Source: Viscum album (Eukaryota; Streptophyta; Magnoliopsida; Santalales; Viscaceae). From it: a DNA stretch of 64,000 nucleotides. Position numbers and translations under genes: made by a program. Below are positions 48,301-61,510 of this stretch, piece after piece (positions within the stretch are counted from its first letter, which is position 1; every line of letters begins with the position of its first letter). The stretch lies in assembly GCA_963277665.1 (NCBI GenBank), contig OY728153.1:275254250-275318249 (forward strand), written 5' to 3'. Under the pieces are notes generated by a model. It had not been told where the DNA came from. It did no database searches and saw only the letters and a program-made list of their open reading frames with translations.

Positions 48301-49639
48301 TCCATAGGAACATATTGACAATGTTGATTCTGGGGAAATGATACGCGACAAAGGACTGACAATGAAGAAAAAAATAGTGTCATAGTTTGATGGTTTTAGC
48401 AAAAATAATTAAGGTGAAAGTCAAACGCATCAAATACGAGGTCAAATAGAATGTGTGGGGCCAACATGTTAATCCTAATAAGGCCATGTTTAGTAGTTAC
48501 ATTAGAATATTCACTCGAAAACACGTGCAAATTGATGTAGATTCGTGGAACCATATTGTTTCTGGGCTTAAGACACAGATATCATTTCTTTATTTTACTA
48601 AAAAAATAAAATAATGAAACATTGACTTACTGATCATAATCCATTATAGAGTGCATTTATAGTAGATGACTCCCACAAGAAATATGTATTAATGATTGTT
48701 GTAAAGATTCACAAAGGATTTAACACGATTCTAATAAGACATCATCTTATAGATGCTGAAGGGAAAATAAACCTACACCCACCACTTATCTATGCACACC
48801 TGATAATCCAAGAAGCATGGGATGTGTTTACTAGTCATCATGCTGATGTGTCTTTTCAGATACATTGTGGCTAATAATATGTTGTTTGATGATACGTGTA
48901 TTCATCAATTTGATTGACAGTTTTTTTTATTTATGAAACAACAACTGAGTACTGGAAATAAGGAATGAGTAGCAAAACCAGCATACCCCTACCGTAAAGC
49001 AAGGATCGGGTACTCTTCACTTGAAAAAAAATTGGTACATATTTTAAATCTACCGTAATACTTTTATGTGACATGAAACAACACCATAATTATGTTCCAC
49101 TATTTATATGTATATTGATGACTCTGAATTCAAAGATACTTCCATCTCACACCATGTGTTATAGAATGAGGCATGTGTAAATAAATACGGGATAATAATA
49201 GATGAAAACACACAAAAAGTGTGGGAAACATGTGTAAGTATTACATAATAAATATTTCCTTTGCTTAAAATCGCTATTATATAACAATGATAACTCATTT
49301 TCCTATATTTTCTAACTGACATAATCAAAGGAATCTGCAACACCTATACCAGATGAACACATACTATTGGTGGCCTTAAAGCAGCCAGAACAGTATGGCC
49401 GCATCAAAGGTGCAGGTTTTGGGGTGACACCCCGAACACATTTTGAGAAAAAAACAATAGGAGGATCAGAGTAAATAAATAAAATAGATGATCGAAAGAA
49501 TAGATGCCCTTTAAGAATAATTACAATGGAAGAGATAGATGATGGTAACTTTTATGAGGGGAGGCAAAGAGATGAAGCAACTCAAGAATATCCATTGCGT
49601 GGAGATCCCACCCCACCCCCACCAGCTATGAGGTGAGCC

Positions 49640-50520
49640 ATTCCCCTCAAATAAATGTCTTAAACAAGTTAATCAATGTTTTAATAAATGTTTCTATGAA
49701 ATTTTAATATGAAAGACATTAATACCTTTCCTATATTGATATTCTACAAGGTGATAATGAATTTTATTTATATCTATCAACACCCACCCATCACCTTGTA
49801 GCGAGGGTTATAGTGTTCAATATCCAAAACAACATGCTACACAACAGACCACTTCCAACGGGTCATGTGCAAGTGTCGATTAGCATAGCCCATGAGCCAA
49901 CTACCGAGCTACCTGTTCCAATTCATGAGGAAGATATTCATACAATCAAAAAAGCTATTGGAACATTAATCGCATAGCCATCACATCTTGTAAAAAAACA
50001 TTTTGATAAGGAGGTATTCGTTTATAATTTATTTCTCAAGCTAAACCATTAACAATTAATGAAAAAAGATCTAAACCGATGAATGTTATTATAGATGGAC
50101 AAAGGGAAGGGGATGAAATGAAATACTGACTCAAACCCATCTAAAGGATCAACTAACCGATTGAAAAGATCTACTGAAAGCACCATTACCCTTCATGTTC
50201 TATATATGCATTTATTATCATTGAATGTTCATGTGGATACAAAGTTAAAATATGGTCATAATCATATAGTTGATTTTGAATAAAATATGTATGGAGAGAA
50301 GGATCAAGACTTCATTAGTGTTGACAGTGCAAGGGAAATCCTCAACTATGATTGACTAGGTGGCTCAGTTGTAAATGTGCGCATGAGGTATGTTTTCATG
50401 ATTTGATTTTCCAAAAGCTAATATACTATGTTAATTATGACTAAATATATTTCATTTTTTTGGGAGGCATATATATGAAGAACAATTGAATGGATTTTCC
50501 CATGAATTTTTTTTGGACTC
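49640..50520. other. Region downstream of the CACTA transposase, no clear gene
   Basis: Short plus-strand frames (for example MDKGKGMK then NTDSNPSKGSTNRLKRSTESTITLH near 50096-50200) might be remains of the last transposase exon or of a second CACTA protein, but I cannot match them to a family. Confidence 0.35.
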
Positions 50521-51920
50521 GTTAGTCCTCAATGTAAATTTTCACATTAAATTTTTAATGCAAATTTCCATAATAAAATTCTGGTGCAAATTTCCACAGA
50601 AAATTTGTAGTTGAAATTTATACTTAAAATCACAATGTAAATATATTAATACATAAATAAAAATTTTAATTTTTTCACTAGAAATTTGCATTGAAAATTT
50701 ATACTAAAAACTTTTAGTTAAATTTCCATTGAAAAATTTTTGCACAAATTTTAACTTAAATTTTCAATGAAAATTTTCATGTATATTTTCTATGAATTGT
50801 GTGTGTGTGTCTATATATATGTGTGTGTGTGTCCAAAATATAAATATAAAATGTATTTTCTATGAAAAATTTTAGTGAATATTTTTGTGAATACATACAT
50901 GCATACATATAGACATATATACATGCATTGTATGTATGTACATATATAGTAACATAAGTATATAAATAAATACATTGAAAATTTTATATTGGGAATTTCC
51001 AATGAAAATTTACATTGAGAATTTTCCATGCAAATTTTCAATAGTAATTTCCACCGTAAATTTATACTGGATTTTCTGAGTGAAAATTTTCAATGTATCT
51101 TTACTACACACCATGAACCATAGAAATTTTCACTAAAAATCACACACGCTCGCATACACCAATTTCAATATACAACATAATATTACATTGTACATTTCCA
51201 GTACATACATATTGGAAATTTACAGAGCAAATTTACATCATAAATTTCAAGTGACTATTTCTAGAGTATATTTGAATGAATATTGGAAAAAACATATATG
51301 TATATGTATAAATTTAAATTTACAATGTAATTTTTCAGTATAGATTTACACTGGAAATTTATACATACATACATGTAAATCTACACTAAAAATTTTCATT
51401 ACAATTTTTCAATGGATATTTCTTATAAATTTTCAGTGTGAATTTAAATTGGAAATTTTCAATACATACATACATATAGACATGCAAATTTGCATTGAAA
51501 TTTTCAATGAAAAATCAAAGTGAAATTTTATAATGGAAAATTCAACAATTTCTATTGAAATTTCCATTGAAAATTCACAGTGAAAATTCTCAATTATCAA
51601 TGTAAATTTATAATTGAAATTTAATTTTCAATTAAAACTCTAACAATTCAAATTAAAATTTCAGGTGAAAATTTAGAGTGAAAATGTTTAATTATAAAAT
51701 TCCTACTCAAAAATCTAATATAAGTATATACATGTATACTAATATTTATATAAACATACATTAATTTTAAATTTTCACTAGAAATTTGCTTTGGAAATTT
51801 GATTATTATAAATCTAAAATAAATACATGTTTAAATTTTTAATTCAAAAATATTGACACATAAATAAATAATGTAAATTGGCACTGAAAATTTGCAGTGC
51901 GGTTTTCCACTAGAAATTTA
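50520..51920. repeat. 1.4 kb array of short inverted GAAAATTT/AAATTTNC motifs, CACTA subterminal-like
   Basis: Dozens of copies of GAAAATTTNCA, AAATTTNCATTG and CAATGNAAATTT occur in both orientations, spaced 15-40 bp, giving many potential small hairpins. Short ATACATACAT and (TG)n tracts are interspersed. Position directly behind a CACTA transposase gene and the motif density match the subterminal repeat regions bound by CACTA-encoded proteins. A terminal CACTA motif at the right edge is not visible. Confidence 0.6.
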
Positions 51921-53939
51921 TAGTGTAGATATACTTTATTTAATATTATTATATATCTATTATTATTAGTTTGTATTTGTATTTATCTTTATTATTAATG
52001 TTTTATAATAATAGTTTTTATTTAATATTTTACAATTACTTTTTAAAATGGTTTACATGATGAAGGAGAGAGTATTTTTGTCCAATTGTGAAAGTGAAAG
52101 AGTTTGATTTTTAAAAATATTTTTAATCCAAAAAAAATAGATCTGGTGTCAAATCATGTTTTTGTCAGGTAGGGGGTCATCCCACCGTGTATCGGACATT
52201 CATGTTCACACGCAGACCTGAGATGATATTTCTCCACCCGGTCGCCTTCTAGGATGTTTTTTTTATTTTTATTTAATTAATTATTTATTATAAATTAAAA
52301 ACACCCCTACCTCCTTTATTAAAAGTGAAAATAATGATTCAGGACCCAAACATACAGTAAATGTTAGTTTAAGACCAAAATCATAGAAAAATCCAATGAG
52401 GGACCAAAAATACTATATGAGTTTTTAAGTAAAATTAGATTTTATCATAATCTAAAATGTGGAGATCCATAATTAGAATTAAGAATATTTTTGGTCCTTG
52501 ATTGTCATTGCCCCTGGCTAAAAACACCCCCTCCCTCTCTCCACACCCAAACCTCTCAAATCGCTATCTTATCATATCAATGTTTCATCACAGGTAGGAT
52601 ACTCCTCTCGTCGACAAAGCTAACTTAAGCCCTAGGTCTTCTCTCATTGTTTCATTTGACTCAATTTTTTTTTGATTTCTCGATTTTAGGTGAATTAAGT
52701 CCCCTCCGAGCAACACGATAGACGCCACCATGAAAGCAAGTGGAGTTAAAGGGAGGTGACGTGCGTGGATAATCGTCAGTCGCCAGGGATGAGGAAACCA
52801 TAGTCCAAAAAGACAAAAAGGGGGAAACAACAAGAGACATCGCTGAAGCTAGGCTAAAGTGAGCCAGGCCATGGGGGATGCTGAAACCAGAGTGAGATAA
52901 ATGACAGAGGTCCCAATAAATGATAGAGGCCACGGGCCTTTAAAACCCTTGATAGGGGTGGGGGGATATTGATATGGTTTATTTGGGTTTTAGGTCTCTC
53001 TTACAAGAAGGCAACTGGTTATGCGAAGGCAGGGGCCTTGTGGGAATGTCTTGTTTGGTTAGTTGGAGGCTCAAATATATTGTGCTTGGGTCTCTAGCAG
53101 GCTTGGCTGGTATAAGTAAAGTTAATACCTATGGGTAGATTGATGTACGAGTTATATTAGGTTTCATCTGAATGTATAGGGCATAGTGTGTGCTTGAATT
53201 TACTTGGATAGTCCTTAAGAACTATTCTGATGGATAGACCAAGTAGGTTGTGTGTTAGTTCTCTTACATCTGTATAGCTAGGGAAAGATTGGGAAAGGTG
53301 CCTTTGTCCTTCTAAATCACCTTGGGGTGTTCTTAGGATGTTAGTGTCATAGGTAGAGGATGATGTGAGTTTCCTTGAGGCCTTGTGAGGATATATCTTT
53401 CCTGAGAATGGATTAGTATGTTGGGATACTCAGGCGCGACTAGCGCATCAATAGTGGTTGACTAATTATAACCTAAAGGTTTCAGTATCGTTGTAGGTTA
53501 TCCTTTATGCTGAAGGTTTTGTTTGAGATGGCGTGGTTTGGTGATATGGTTCGGGATGGGTTGTGTTTGATTTTTCATGTGAGATATCTTATATAGCAAT
53601 GTGTTTGGAGAACTATGATTTAGGCTATGTTTTTCATGATTTGTTGTTATATCCTAACCATGTTTATGAATCTAAAAATTAGGTTAAGGCATGTGAACTA
53701 GGGATGAGGGTGTAGTGTTACACCGCTTAGGTGCTTGTTCTTCCAAGATTTTGGGAAGATCACAGTGAGTGAGATGATCCCCAATTTCTCTGTTATGTGA
53801 GTCCTTCCAAGTGTTACACCTTACTCAGATGTGTTTCCTATATATAAAAGTGTTTATACACATTATATTGGTTAAGTTTATACCTTTACTTGATGTATTT
53901 CATTTGAGTTGTGTCATTTATACACTTATACTGGTTAAG
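51920..53939. other. Non-coding sequence, two compositional blocks
   Basis: 51920-52480 is AT-rich and includes GGACCAAAAATACTATATGAG, a phrase often seen in plant repeats. 52480-52960 has balanced composition, with minus-strand open frames up to 90 codons that look like chance frames. 52960-53939 is G-rich and C-poor like 40690-42060. Nothing recognisable is encoded. Confidence 0.45.
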
Positions 53940-54074
53940 TGAGGCGCCCCAGACCTGCACTCTCAGATTCGGTGTTAAAAACACTTTATTTAAACATTGG
54001 ATCTGATACTAGTGAGATGAACATATCTTTATTTTATAACATTATTAGAAGATAATCATTACAACTCATAAATA
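53940..54074. mobile_element. Start of an LTR related to the A/B family, interrupted by Cop2
   Basis: It reads TGAGGCGCCCCAGACCTGCA, then AGATTCGGTGTTAAAAACAC and TTTAAACATTGGATCTGATACTAG. LTR B begins TGTAACGCCCCAACCCCAGT, then AGAGTCGGTGCATTATTACA and ATAACATTGGTATGATCACG. The common order suggests a relative that Cop2 entered at 54075. The remainder is outside the window or lost. Confidence 0.5.
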
Positions 54075-55903
54075 TGTTAGTACCAGGGGAAAAATGGAAG
54101 TTAGTGGGCTGAAAATTTTAAATTTTTATCATCGGAAATGACAAAACTTGTCGTCTTTGATGATTCGAGCCTCGATAGAGATCCAAGGATCTCATAAATA
54201 AAACTGAACGATTACCTCGTTCGAATTGAAGCGCTCTTGACTGTAGCTTGTCGCTGGTGACCATTACTCGAAGGATCTGAAGTCAAACCCTTTTAGATCA
54301 TCCATACACGATCCAAGAATCTCAACACTCACCGTTCGTCGAATTCCAGGTCCTAGCGAGGAGCTCCGACAAATACTTCGGTGTCACATCGATCACCTTG
54401 ATCTCGTCCCTTTGATCTGTCGAAGGAACCTTGGATCGATCGTTTAGAGAAATACTCTCTCTATAAATCTGGAAGAGAGGGAATCTCATTCCAAATTCAT
54501 AAATAGTGCATTGAATGAGCCTCTCCTTCTGCTTATATAGTGGGAGGTGCTGATATCCAGAAAGGGTTTCCTGACCCCTTAAAATAAAACGCCCACTAAA
54601 CAAGCAATATATAAATAATTATGATGAACTAATTTTGTTATAAATATTATTTATATTTTGTCACATATTTTTAATATATATTAAATATATTACGTGATAA
54701 TCTCAAACCATTAACTCTACTTATAATTCCCGCTAATATTAAACGAACTTGAAATATTAAAATAATATTTGTTCGTATAATATTTTTCATTGTATTTATT
54801 TACACTTGTAAATATTTTTAATAAATAAATTTAACCCAATTATTCTTAACTTGAATAATAATGAATTAATTTTTTTATCAGTGATCGATAAAACTGGACA
54901 ACTCTCAGACCTCGTGGTGGGGCCCACCATGCCCTATATACCTATTCACTGGAATAGAGAAGATTCTTGAATATGATATTCTGTGTGAATTTATATTCCC
55001 TTATCTCGATAGTAGTGAATAGTATTCACAAACCAAGAGAGGAGTCTAACAATCCATCAAGGCCTCTAAAGAGATAAGAAATAATCATAAAAACGAAAAC
55101 CAACCTATGAATATGCATTGTGTAATATAATCTCATTGTCATTGGATATCTCATAATATAGGACGCATACTTCTGTCATCATCCTTTCTTGCTTTATTAT
55201 TTCTTGATCTAATTGGACAAATTTATCTCCGACTACTATTGATAATGATTTATGAAGGTATTATTATCCTGATCAACCAAACCTGAGATAATAACTTCTT
55301 AAACCCGGAAACAATAAATTCTATTTTGATCATTCAACCAATGTCATATCACCAATGATGCACCCAATGCAAGATACCTCACCATTATTTCATTATCATG
55401 GTTTTTGAATTGTATCAAAGTATGAGATTAAATGGCACACATCGATAATGATCTCAAGTCAGGAGACCAATACACATGTTCATAGATAGGCACAACCAAT
55501 GAAACCTTAAACATGTGGTGTTTCTATTGGTGGTTATGTCTTCATGATCTCACCTACCTGAGATCACTAAGTGAGAACATCATGCGAAAAATCTCAATTA
55601 TTATGAGCCCCCAACACCTGATAGTCTAACATCAATAGTGTCTAGTTATTATGATATATATCTAGACCATATGAAATTTATTTAAGATTAATGTTATAGT
55701 ATCTTGAGGTTCCCATTATGGTCTGGGATCTGCTATAACCTATTGATACGAAAATTAATCTATGTACATTACCATTTAAATAGTAGACACAGAAATTTAT
55801 ATACTATAATGGTAAGAATACATCATGCATATCTAATTGTATACATGAAATTGTAATAAAAAAGTACTATATAGTTGGGTCTAGAGAACCCATTATTACA
55901 ACA
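54075..55903 (-). mobile_element. 3' LTR of copia element Cop2, about 1.83 kb
   Basis: Starts TGTTAGTACC and ends TTACAACA, followed by the complement of a polypurine tract. Its left two thirds is repeated at 61964-63180 as the other LTR (shared: ATCATCG(A)GAAATGA, GATCTGAAGTC, CTCGTCCCTT(C/T)GATCTGTC, CTTATATA, GGGGCCCACCATG, TCGATAGTAGTGAATAGT). A minus-strand TATA box lies at 54531-54540. A weak CTCTAG/TTGGTT-type start matches plant copia LTRs. Confidence 0.85.
54531..54540 (-). promoter_or_regulatory. TATA box of Cop2 LTR (3' copy)
   Basis: The minus strand reads CTATATAAGC. The same element is at about 62450-62459 in the 5' LTR (ATTATATAAG). Confidence 0.55.
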
Positions 55904-55917
55904 CTCTCACTTGCACT
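55904..55917 (-). other. Polypurine tract of Cop2
   Basis: Minus strand AGTGCAAGTGAGAG, immediately before the LTR start TGTTGTAATAATGG. It matches the usual CTAGTGCAAGTGGGAGA signature of plant copia elements. Confidence 0.7.
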
Positions 55918-57430
55918 AGAGCCAATTTGATAACTTTCCTTGTTAGCACACACATGGTTAAGATCATGTCTCTGCTGAGTCATGGATTAAGTTACTGGGT
56001 CTGCCACATCTCCGCTGCATGGCTATTCTGCTAAGTGCGACCTCACCTCATTGAGTAAAACTTCTCAAGAGATGACATCCCCGAGTATATCCATTTTGTC
56101 CACTGTTAAAACATGACAACTTGGCTAGAACTAGTAATATAATTATCATAATGATAAAACTTTACTTACTAGGTAAAATTCCAAGAACTGGAATAAATCA
56201 TTATGTAATCTACACTGCTTCTTTATCTCCCTTAGAAGCAACAACAAACTAAGTATTTGTAGATATGGATACCACTAGCTTGTATGAGCTTATCTTGCTC
56301 ATTACCATAGTCTAACTATGATATTATATCACCTTGATATAAGGAAGACAAGTTTGTGTCCCATGAAAACTAGTATCCCTTCCTCTCCATATACCAGGTA
56401 CTTATCCTTTGAACTACTTCAAGTGCAATTGGACAGTTCTAACTGCTTTCCTTGCAGTTATCCTGGATATAACTGATATTTTCCTACCATGAAGTATATG
56501 TTAGAAATATCATTTCTTGTATATATCATGGCATACGTGATTGATCTATCACAGAAGTGTATGGAATTAAACTCACCACATTAATCTCCTCTTGTTCCCA
56601 TGCATGTCTTCTTGGAGATATATATGTCATGTGACATTGGTAACAATTATCTCTTGAATTATTCCAACTTATATTTTTCAATACCATGTTAGTATATGTA
56701 CTATTGACTTGGTCTAAGAAACCTTTAGATCTACCACAGTAGATCATGTTCCCTAGAACTTAGGTTTCTACTTTAAATTAATCTCTAGAGAATTACTTGC
56801 ATCTTGGTCTTAACTTATTGTAAGAAAAATAATTGTTTTTCATATATTACAAAAAATATTTCTCTTGGAAAACAATTATTCTCTCACTAACCTCTGGTAA
56901 ACACATGGAAATTATTCATTCCAAATGAATATTCTATAATCTTGCTGCTTACTTTAATCATGAACTCGGTTTGAGTAACTTGCACCCCTTATTGGTATTT
57001 TGTGATGTCACCATCCAATAGACACAATAAGTAAAATTCTAATGGATTTAGGAATAACGACTTGGTATTACCAATCGAGCCTTATTAGTATGATGCTTGT
57101 ACCATTTATGTATAGTCTCACTTGAATAACCACCATGGTATTTAAAATAATAATCCTCTTGTACTTTGATACATGAAATCCATTATTGAATTTTAATTAA
57201 TCTTGTCGATTTTAGCTAATTTCCATATACCACATACTTGTATGAATTATTATTCTCAATGAATAATGTATCACCAGGTATGGTGAATATAAAACCATCA
57301 CCATGGTTTTATCCTGCCTACACAACATGTGTCTTTGGAGCATTCTCTTTCCACGCACTCTTGTGGAGCTTGTTCCTATGCCAACTAATTGTGCATCTTT
57401 AGCATTGACTAAACCCAAGTCAATCTTTCT
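55918..57430 (-). pseudogene. Cop2 RT and RNase H remains
   Basis: On the minus strand, about 56747-56530 reads SKGFLDQVNSTYTNMVLKNISWNNSRDNCYQCHMTYISPRRHAWEQEEINVVSLIPYTSVIDQSRMP. This aligns by order to the RT to RNase H linker of plant copia (GLSQSTYIDTVLKRFSMENSKRG.LPMSHGI.LSK...EI..M..IPYASAVGSIMYA). Toward the LTR, RNase H is in pieces (EVLLNEVRSHLAEQP...ADPVT near 56050-55980). To the right, about 57330-57240, MVLYSPYLVIHYSLR may come from the YVDD block, with the aspartates lost. Stops and shifts are frequent. Confidence 0.75.
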
Positions 57431-60230
57431 CTCACTATCTCAAACAGAGATGTGGACCCTTTTATAGAAATATAGTCTATAACTTGACTATATCTTTCTA
57501 TCAAAGGTATTTCTGTAATATCCTAAGAAACATTTAGGATAATTTCTTTAGATGCACATTGTGTTACTCTTGATGCAAGTTTGTTTATCTCATAACAAAC
57601 ACTTTGCATCTAAACTCGTGTTCTTTTGACATAATGTATTTCCATCATACTATAACTCATATGATATCCAATTGTCATGATAGTTGGCATGTCTTTATCG
57701 GATAACACTGTTATTTGCGATACATATCTTGAAAATAATTGAAGTCACTCCAATACATATATGACTCAACATTGATACTCCTTTTACTTACATCATGACT
57801 CTGATGTAAATAAAGAAATGTGAATTTAGGAATTACTTAATGCTACATTTTATTGATCAATGTTAATATGTAAGACTCATCATCGATCCTCCTTATTTTC
57901 ATCATAGCCCTGATGTGGATATGGTAATGTGAGTTTAGGAATTAATCCACACTACATTATACTAATGAATGAATGCTTGGTGAAAATATTCTTCAAAATA
58001 CCAGCCTGAAGCAACTCATATCTTCTATCCATGCATATAAAATACTTCACTTTCACATTCCTTAATAAAAACTTAAAGGAATCTTATTAAGTGTAGGAAT
58101 ATACCTCTAGCTTACCCTTGAAACGGTTCATGCTCTCTAGAAGAACTAATTCTGAAAGCTTTGTGTCTTACCTTTACTTATAAATCTATCTTTGTCCAAA
58201 ATAAATAGTTATATCTGTCGATAATACCTAAGGTGTTTAGGTCAACCGATTCTAAATACCATATTGGGCATATCCTTGATATCTAATTTTAGTTTTACTT
58301 GATAAAGAATTATCTTTCCATAACTGAGTATATTAGTCTTACATTTTATATTCTTCATGTATTGCCTATGATTCATGTATCACTGAACTATTTTTTGAGT
58401 GTTAAACACGCCATAAACAACATTCATTCATGAAATGGAATAATGTATCCTTATTTCAATTGGGAATATGAGATTAATGTTTTGGTAATACTCAATAAAG
58501 TTCAACTATAATTATTTACTTGGCAATTAGAAGTTGTGTAATTATCACCGCTAACTTAGGCACCACCCTTTCTTAGCTGCTTGGAGAACACACCTTACTT
58601 CTTGTAATGTTTCTATACTTAATTGGTTACTATATTTTGATACACATATGTGATAATCATATTGTATTAATACCTAAAAAGTATGTTAGAAACAATATTT
58701 ATAATTGATGAATTTACCTAAATAATAAGTGATTACTTGCTTCTTTAATTTAGTTCTTTGCATTTAAACTTCCATAGATATTATTTCATTACATGAGAAG
58801 AAAATAAACCCTTGTTTAATACCACTTTGAAGGATTTTTCAAAGGAATCTTTGGCATCGCTCTTTCCATTGGTATTTCTTCATTGTCTTTCAACTTGTTC
58901 AGCATAAGAACTAAATATTTAACTTTATTTAAGTTCTTATTTACTTGGTGAATCTTACCCAAAAGGTATTAAAGAGTTTATCTCCATTTATTATTCGTTT
59001 TATAATCTTAGATGAAATTGGAGTACATGGGTGAAAATGAAATATGAATGACTCATGATCTATATTTCTATTACACAAATCCAGTGTAATTATCATGAAT
59101 TCGCAACTTGCTTCACTTTCTCCTTATAAACTTCTCATAGATGATATAACATGTGAAATAATTCATGTCTCGATGTTGTATCCACAAATAACATCGAAAT
59201 TTGATGACAATATTATGAAAAAACCATCATATACATCATACATGAGTCTCCTGTAAGAATTTTTACACCCTCTCTTCCTTAGGTGGCTTAACAGGTATTA
59301 GGGACTCCAAAACCTTAAATTTATTATATCGTAGTATTTTGTGCAAGCACCTATACTAATTTTTGGAAACTCATGCTGGATAGGATATTAATTTTGTCCA
59401 ATAGTTATCACAAGGTGTCTTGTGGTTTTACTTTCCATTTCCTACAAAAAAAATAGCAGATTATACTTTTTATCTTGATTATCAATTTATACATTATTGA
59501 TTAATTAATTAAATCATTAAATGTATCCTACTATTTTATCAAATTTTAGGAACCCTTTATACTAGAATCGAAATACTCTGTCGCTTGAGTATTCTAGTGG
59601 CAATGACCCTTGAACATCCCCTCATAATCTATAATCTATATCTACGACATTACTAATATAGTTCAAGATAAGAATTTGACTGACCAACCACATTAACTCA
59701 TAACTCCTTGATCTATTGAGTGAAGTCCCAACTTCTAAAATCAAAAATCTGATTTACTCAATTCTTGCCTCTAAAATTGCATCAAGCTAGTTTTGAATGC
59801 TTCTTTATTTCTAGATTCAATTAAGTCAACCCATCACTCTCATAAGAACTTCCTGGTAGTAAGAGAAGCCCTCAACTTTGGATGACGAGCATGATGAACA
59901 CTTGATTTTGTTCAAATTTGAAGGATAGAAGGTATTTTGTGACTTAATATTTCTTTGAGGATTTTTATATTTTTCTCATTGAATGTAATCCATTTCTATT
60001 AATATTTTTTATTCTATGTTGTTTCACTCACAACTGAACATTAATAGAAAAAAAAACATCGCTTCTTTATGAATTTTTTAATTTATTATTTTATGTGTTT
60101 CCCACTATCATGAAAATGTATAAAATAATAAACAAATTCATAAAGGAAATAAATATATGACTGGCCTTGAGCATCTAATATTGGTTAATCCCTTTAAACT
60201 TAATGGATCAACTATGACATAGGGGTATGT
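57430..60230 (-). mobile_element. Cop2 interior, gag to pol, decayed beyond recognition
   Basis: No frame longer than about 60 codons and no domain I could place. By position it should contain integrase, protease and gag of the minus-strand element, and its AT content is similar to the better-preserved RT. Parts may instead be later insertions; no termini are visible. Confidence 0.45.
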
Positions 60231-60859
60231 TACCTGAGTCGCAACTTGACTCGTGATGCAGCTCATCCTCATCCAGTGTGTTCACGGCTTGTCAATTTTT
60301 CACATCTCCTTGGAATTGTTTTCATCTTACACCATACTCGTCCTAGTACAAAAATACTCGCACGTAGGTGAGGGGGTCTCGGGAGTACAAAATACAGATA
60401 AATAACTATTATTTGGGTGTACAGACCCTTATACATATTAAATGAAAAAAAAATGACGATGTGCAGACTGTCTTATTTAATTAAAATCATCACATGTAAT
60501 TAAATAATTAAATAAAATAAATCAGGCATACATAGATTGGTCAATTCTCAAGACCGGTCATCAGGTAAAATAAACGTGTGATTAAAATAAAATTGCAAAA
60601 AATTAAGTATGAGGGCATTAATTAAGTTAATGAACTATTTAAATTCAAATAATTTAATTCTATTCAGTCCAAAATTAATTTAATTTTAATTAAAAAAACA
60701 ATTAATTAATTAAGTTAATTTAATATCAAAATTAAATTAATTTTTTGGAATATTAAAATATTATTATTTTTAAACCAAAAATTAATTCTTAATAATTTAA
60801 TTTAATACTAAAATTAAATTAGTTAATTAAATTAACTTTGATTATATAAAAATACTCAT

Positions 60860-61510
60860 GCCTTGAAACCTTGTATAGGTCCGAAAAAGGTCAGGCCGAG
60901 CCCGTAGAGGGGTGTTCTAGGCCCAACCATCCTACCCTGACTTGTTTCGGGTCGGGCTGATCCACCCAGGCCCAAGGGAGTTAGTTCATCAGGAGCCCAA
61001 TTTGGACAGATCCCGGTTGGGCAGAGTGGTTTGTGGGGTACAATGTGCCTGGATTACCCGTTTGGATCATGACAAGGACACCCGATGGAAGTGGATGCGG
61101 GTAGGTCACGGGTCAGCATGAGCGGGAGCTGCAGAGGCTGGATCTCGGTCGGATCTCAATCGGAAGGGGGCGGTCGTGGCATCTAGGCAAGGTCGGCCGA
61201 CTTTCGGGATGGCGAGATTAAGACCTAGCTCGGCAGTGGAGGGTGAGCAAGGGTCGTGCGAGTGCTGTATCCAATAGTGGGTGGTGGACAACACGAGTAG
61301 CGGGGTGGCACTGGGTAAGTCCTATGGCGGTGGAGGCCACAGGCGGCACCGGCGGGTGTTGGTGCGGGTTGATAGATGAGGAAGGGGAGGAGTCGGTCAA
61401 GCGATGAGATATTGAGGAGGGAGGTGGTGGGGCTTCACGCTAGGAGGAGGGTGGCCTTCTAAGGAGGGTGGAAGGCATTGAACGAGGTAAGAGATGAGGA
61501 ACACCTGGGC
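60860..61510 (-). other. GC-rich island in the Cop2 leader
   Basis: An abrupt rise in G+C within AT-rich flanks; it contains repeated CGGGT and GGCCCAA motifs and stays open on the minus strand for about 60 codons in two frames with Pro/Ser/His-rich content. Comparable GC-rich blocks occur in LTR E (13020-13148 with 15389-15770, and 30820-31350). Probably untranslated leader of the element; a captured gene fragment is possible but not demonstrable. Confidence 0.45.

Larger units (their letters stand above)
44884..49640 (+). pseudogene. CACTA (En/Spm-type, TNP2-like) transposase, full span, decayed
   Basis: The start is taken at ATG 44884 (MDMNK, stop at 44899, then WMDANRLTKYYEDGVKDFIKFEKDH), the plant transposase-associated domain; it continues to SYKFWNKHGE (about 45118). 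The transposase core follows: after a shift near 45530, PKCGVS(stop)YKK, WYFPIIPRF, LTWHAD, NPFSFQRRTHSISPVMLV, PPWLCMKRKYIMLSIL, GPKQMGNDINVYLDP and MINDFTAYGNFS (45578-46150), then HHRFLPLRHKYR and GWKKRSIFF. DUF4218-like sequence (about 46590-47050, LKSHDCHVLMQ) and DUF4216 (47343-47720) come next. At 48033-48300 an in-gene minisatellite lies before a C-terminal plant domain ending PEQYGRIKGAGFGVTPRTHF (49380-49440). The normal CPNDC zinc segment is missing and there are numerous stops, so no function remains. Confidence 0.9.

Noticed and set aside
52588..52933. Two overlapping minus-strand frames of 81 and 90 codons as a gene
   Set aside because: No recognisable domain, no start or splice context, and composition suggests chance frames in a G-rich stretch.
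54322..54603. 93-codon minus-strand frame
   Set aside because: Lies in the Cop2 LTR around its TATA box; the sister LTR has no equivalent open frame of that length.
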